From Desulfobacter curvatus DSM 3379 (GTDB taxonomy: Bacteria; Desulfobacterota; Desulfobacteria; Desulfobacterales; Desulfobacteraceae), in assembly GCF_000373985.1 (NCBI RefSeq), contig NZ_KB892900.1:62001-126000 (forward strand): a DNA stretch of 64,000 nucleotides, in the 5' to 3' direction. Each line of letters begins with the position of its first letter. The first letter of the stretch is position 1. The translations under genes and the position numbers were made by a program. Below the pieces are notes generated by a model. That model saw only the letters and a list, made by a program, of their open reading frames with translations. It searched no databases and was not told where the DNA came from. Below, one piece after another: positions 63,361 through 64,000 of the stretch.

Positions 63361-64000
63361 TCATTCAAGAACCATTGTTTTAAGTCTGAAAACCTGCCTT
63401 CTGCTGCCGGCATTCGTTTTTATATGTGTGTTTTCCCTTTTTTTTATTCTTCTCAACAGCTATCAGACCTCGAAATTTCTGGATAGGCGCCTGGAAAAAG
63501 AGGCGCTTCGAATTTCTAACATTGCCTATGAATATCGGTTTGTACTGAATGATTCGTATTTGAGAATGCTGGGGAAGGTCATTGAAGGAGAAATTGCCGT
63601 ATTAAATCAAGACGGAAGAATTATCTCGGCTTCTTTTGACAAAGATACGGGCAAAGCGTTTCAGGATGTTATTAAACACAACGGCATTATAGAGCGCTAC
63701 GGGCAGCAGCAAAATGATCAGGTTGCTGTAACGGCCAGAAAAGATAAGACCTGCTGTTATGTTGTATCAAAACGAATTCAGCTTAAACAGGACCCTGGCG
63801 CATCTTATATTATCATTATGACAAGCCTGGATGATCTGGAAACAGCTAAAAGAACGACTTTGACAAGAACGGCCCTGGCAGCCCTGGCGGCCCTGGTTGC
63901 AGCCATAAGTGCCGCTGTATTGCTGGCTGGAAGAACCAGCCGCCATTTTAAAAACATCCTTAATGTCACTGAGAAGATTGCTTCCGGGCGTTTTGACGCC
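63353..64000 (+). CDS. Membrane sensor protein with HAMP segment, partial
   Basis: An open frame of 216 codons that runs off the window. It starts at ATG 63353, overlapping the TatD-like stop by 8 bases. Two transmembrane helices (about residues 13-33 and 165-187) enclose a ~130-residue periplasmic sensing domain. The final residues (ILNVTEKIASGRFDA) match the start of a HAMP linker. It is therefore likely a histidine kinase or chemoreceptor-like sensor; the output domain is outside the window. Confidence 0.8.
   Translation, partial: MDSHSRTIVLSLKTCLLLPAFVFICVFSLFFILLNSYQTSKFLDRRLEKEALRISNIAYEYRFVLNDSYLRMLGKVIEGEIAVLNQDGRIISASFDKDTGKAFQDVIKHNGIIERYGQQQNDQVAVTARKDKTCCYVVSKRIQLKQDPGASYIIIMTSLDDLETAKRTTLTRTALAALAALVAAISAAVLLAGRTSRHFKNILNVTEKIASGRFDA

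Overview
The window looks like a chromosomal stretch from a sulfate-reducing deltaproteobacterium of the Desulfobacteraceae type (Desulfobacterota). This is inferred from gene content: a soluble periplasmic [NiFe] hydrogenase with its maturation protease, a sigma-54-controlled short-chain fatty-acid (butyrate-type) oxidation operon using a CoA-transferase, a double-cubane FeS reductase, twin cold-shock genes and a long RND efflux operon. No rRNA, tRNA, CRISPR array or intact insertion sequence was seen.

Layout. 151-951: a frameshifted MFS transporter remnant. 1040-8726: a TetR regulator with its own promoter and operator-like palindromes, then a tripartite RND efflux pump and a double-cubane (YjiM-like) reductase. 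9062-15694: an AT-rich accessory region with two HNH nucleases, two convergent genes that both carry an R-x4-H (HEPN-type) motif, small and decayed ORFs, an M48-type lipoprotein protease and a second lipoprotein. Three integron attC-like sites lie between these genes and no integrase is present in the window, so this resembles a CALIN (cluster of attC sites lacking an integrase). 16217-16908: a fitAB-type toxin-antitoxin pair. 17225-21415: a 1396-residue membrane/periplasmic protein of unknown function. 21553-25853 (minus strand): an AlbA_2/Schlafen-type protein, a Phd-type antitoxin beside a truncated vapC, typA/bipA and a glycine-zipper lipoprotein.

26162-28165: a PHP-domain protein and a thiolase-fold protein, both apparently lacking catalytic residues. 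28302-35108: a membrane-associated cluster (TelA, DUF4178, lipoprotein, DUF350, membrane-fused spermidine synthase) with one copy of a ~120-bp palindromic repeat inside it and a second at its end, each starting at a stop codon. 35641-39011: two nearly identical cspA-type genes with matching promoters and structured leaders, flanking an RRM protein, a methyltransferase, a 48-residue lysine-rich protein and an RhlE helicase. 39116-44257: a YkgJ-type cysteine-cluster protein and partner, a RelA/SpoT-domain protein, a transglutaminase-like protein and a DUF155/RMD1 protein.

44377-52468: a PAS/sigma-54 activator, then two matching palindromes and a well-formed -24/-12 promoter in front of CoA-transferase, acyl-CoA dehydrogenase, thiolase and 3-hydroxyacyl-CoA dehydrogenase genes. 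The enoyl-CoA hydratase step is not in this operon; the crotonase at 58563 lacks both classical catalytic glutamates. 53051-56334: hydrogenase small and large subunits and protease. 56480-60400: an MBL-fold protein, a TSUP exporter, the crotonase and a K+ channel with RCK domain. 61040-64000: a five-gene unit (YdjY-like, small ORF, cupin, TatD-like hydrolase, HAMP sensor running off the window) of unrecognised joint function.
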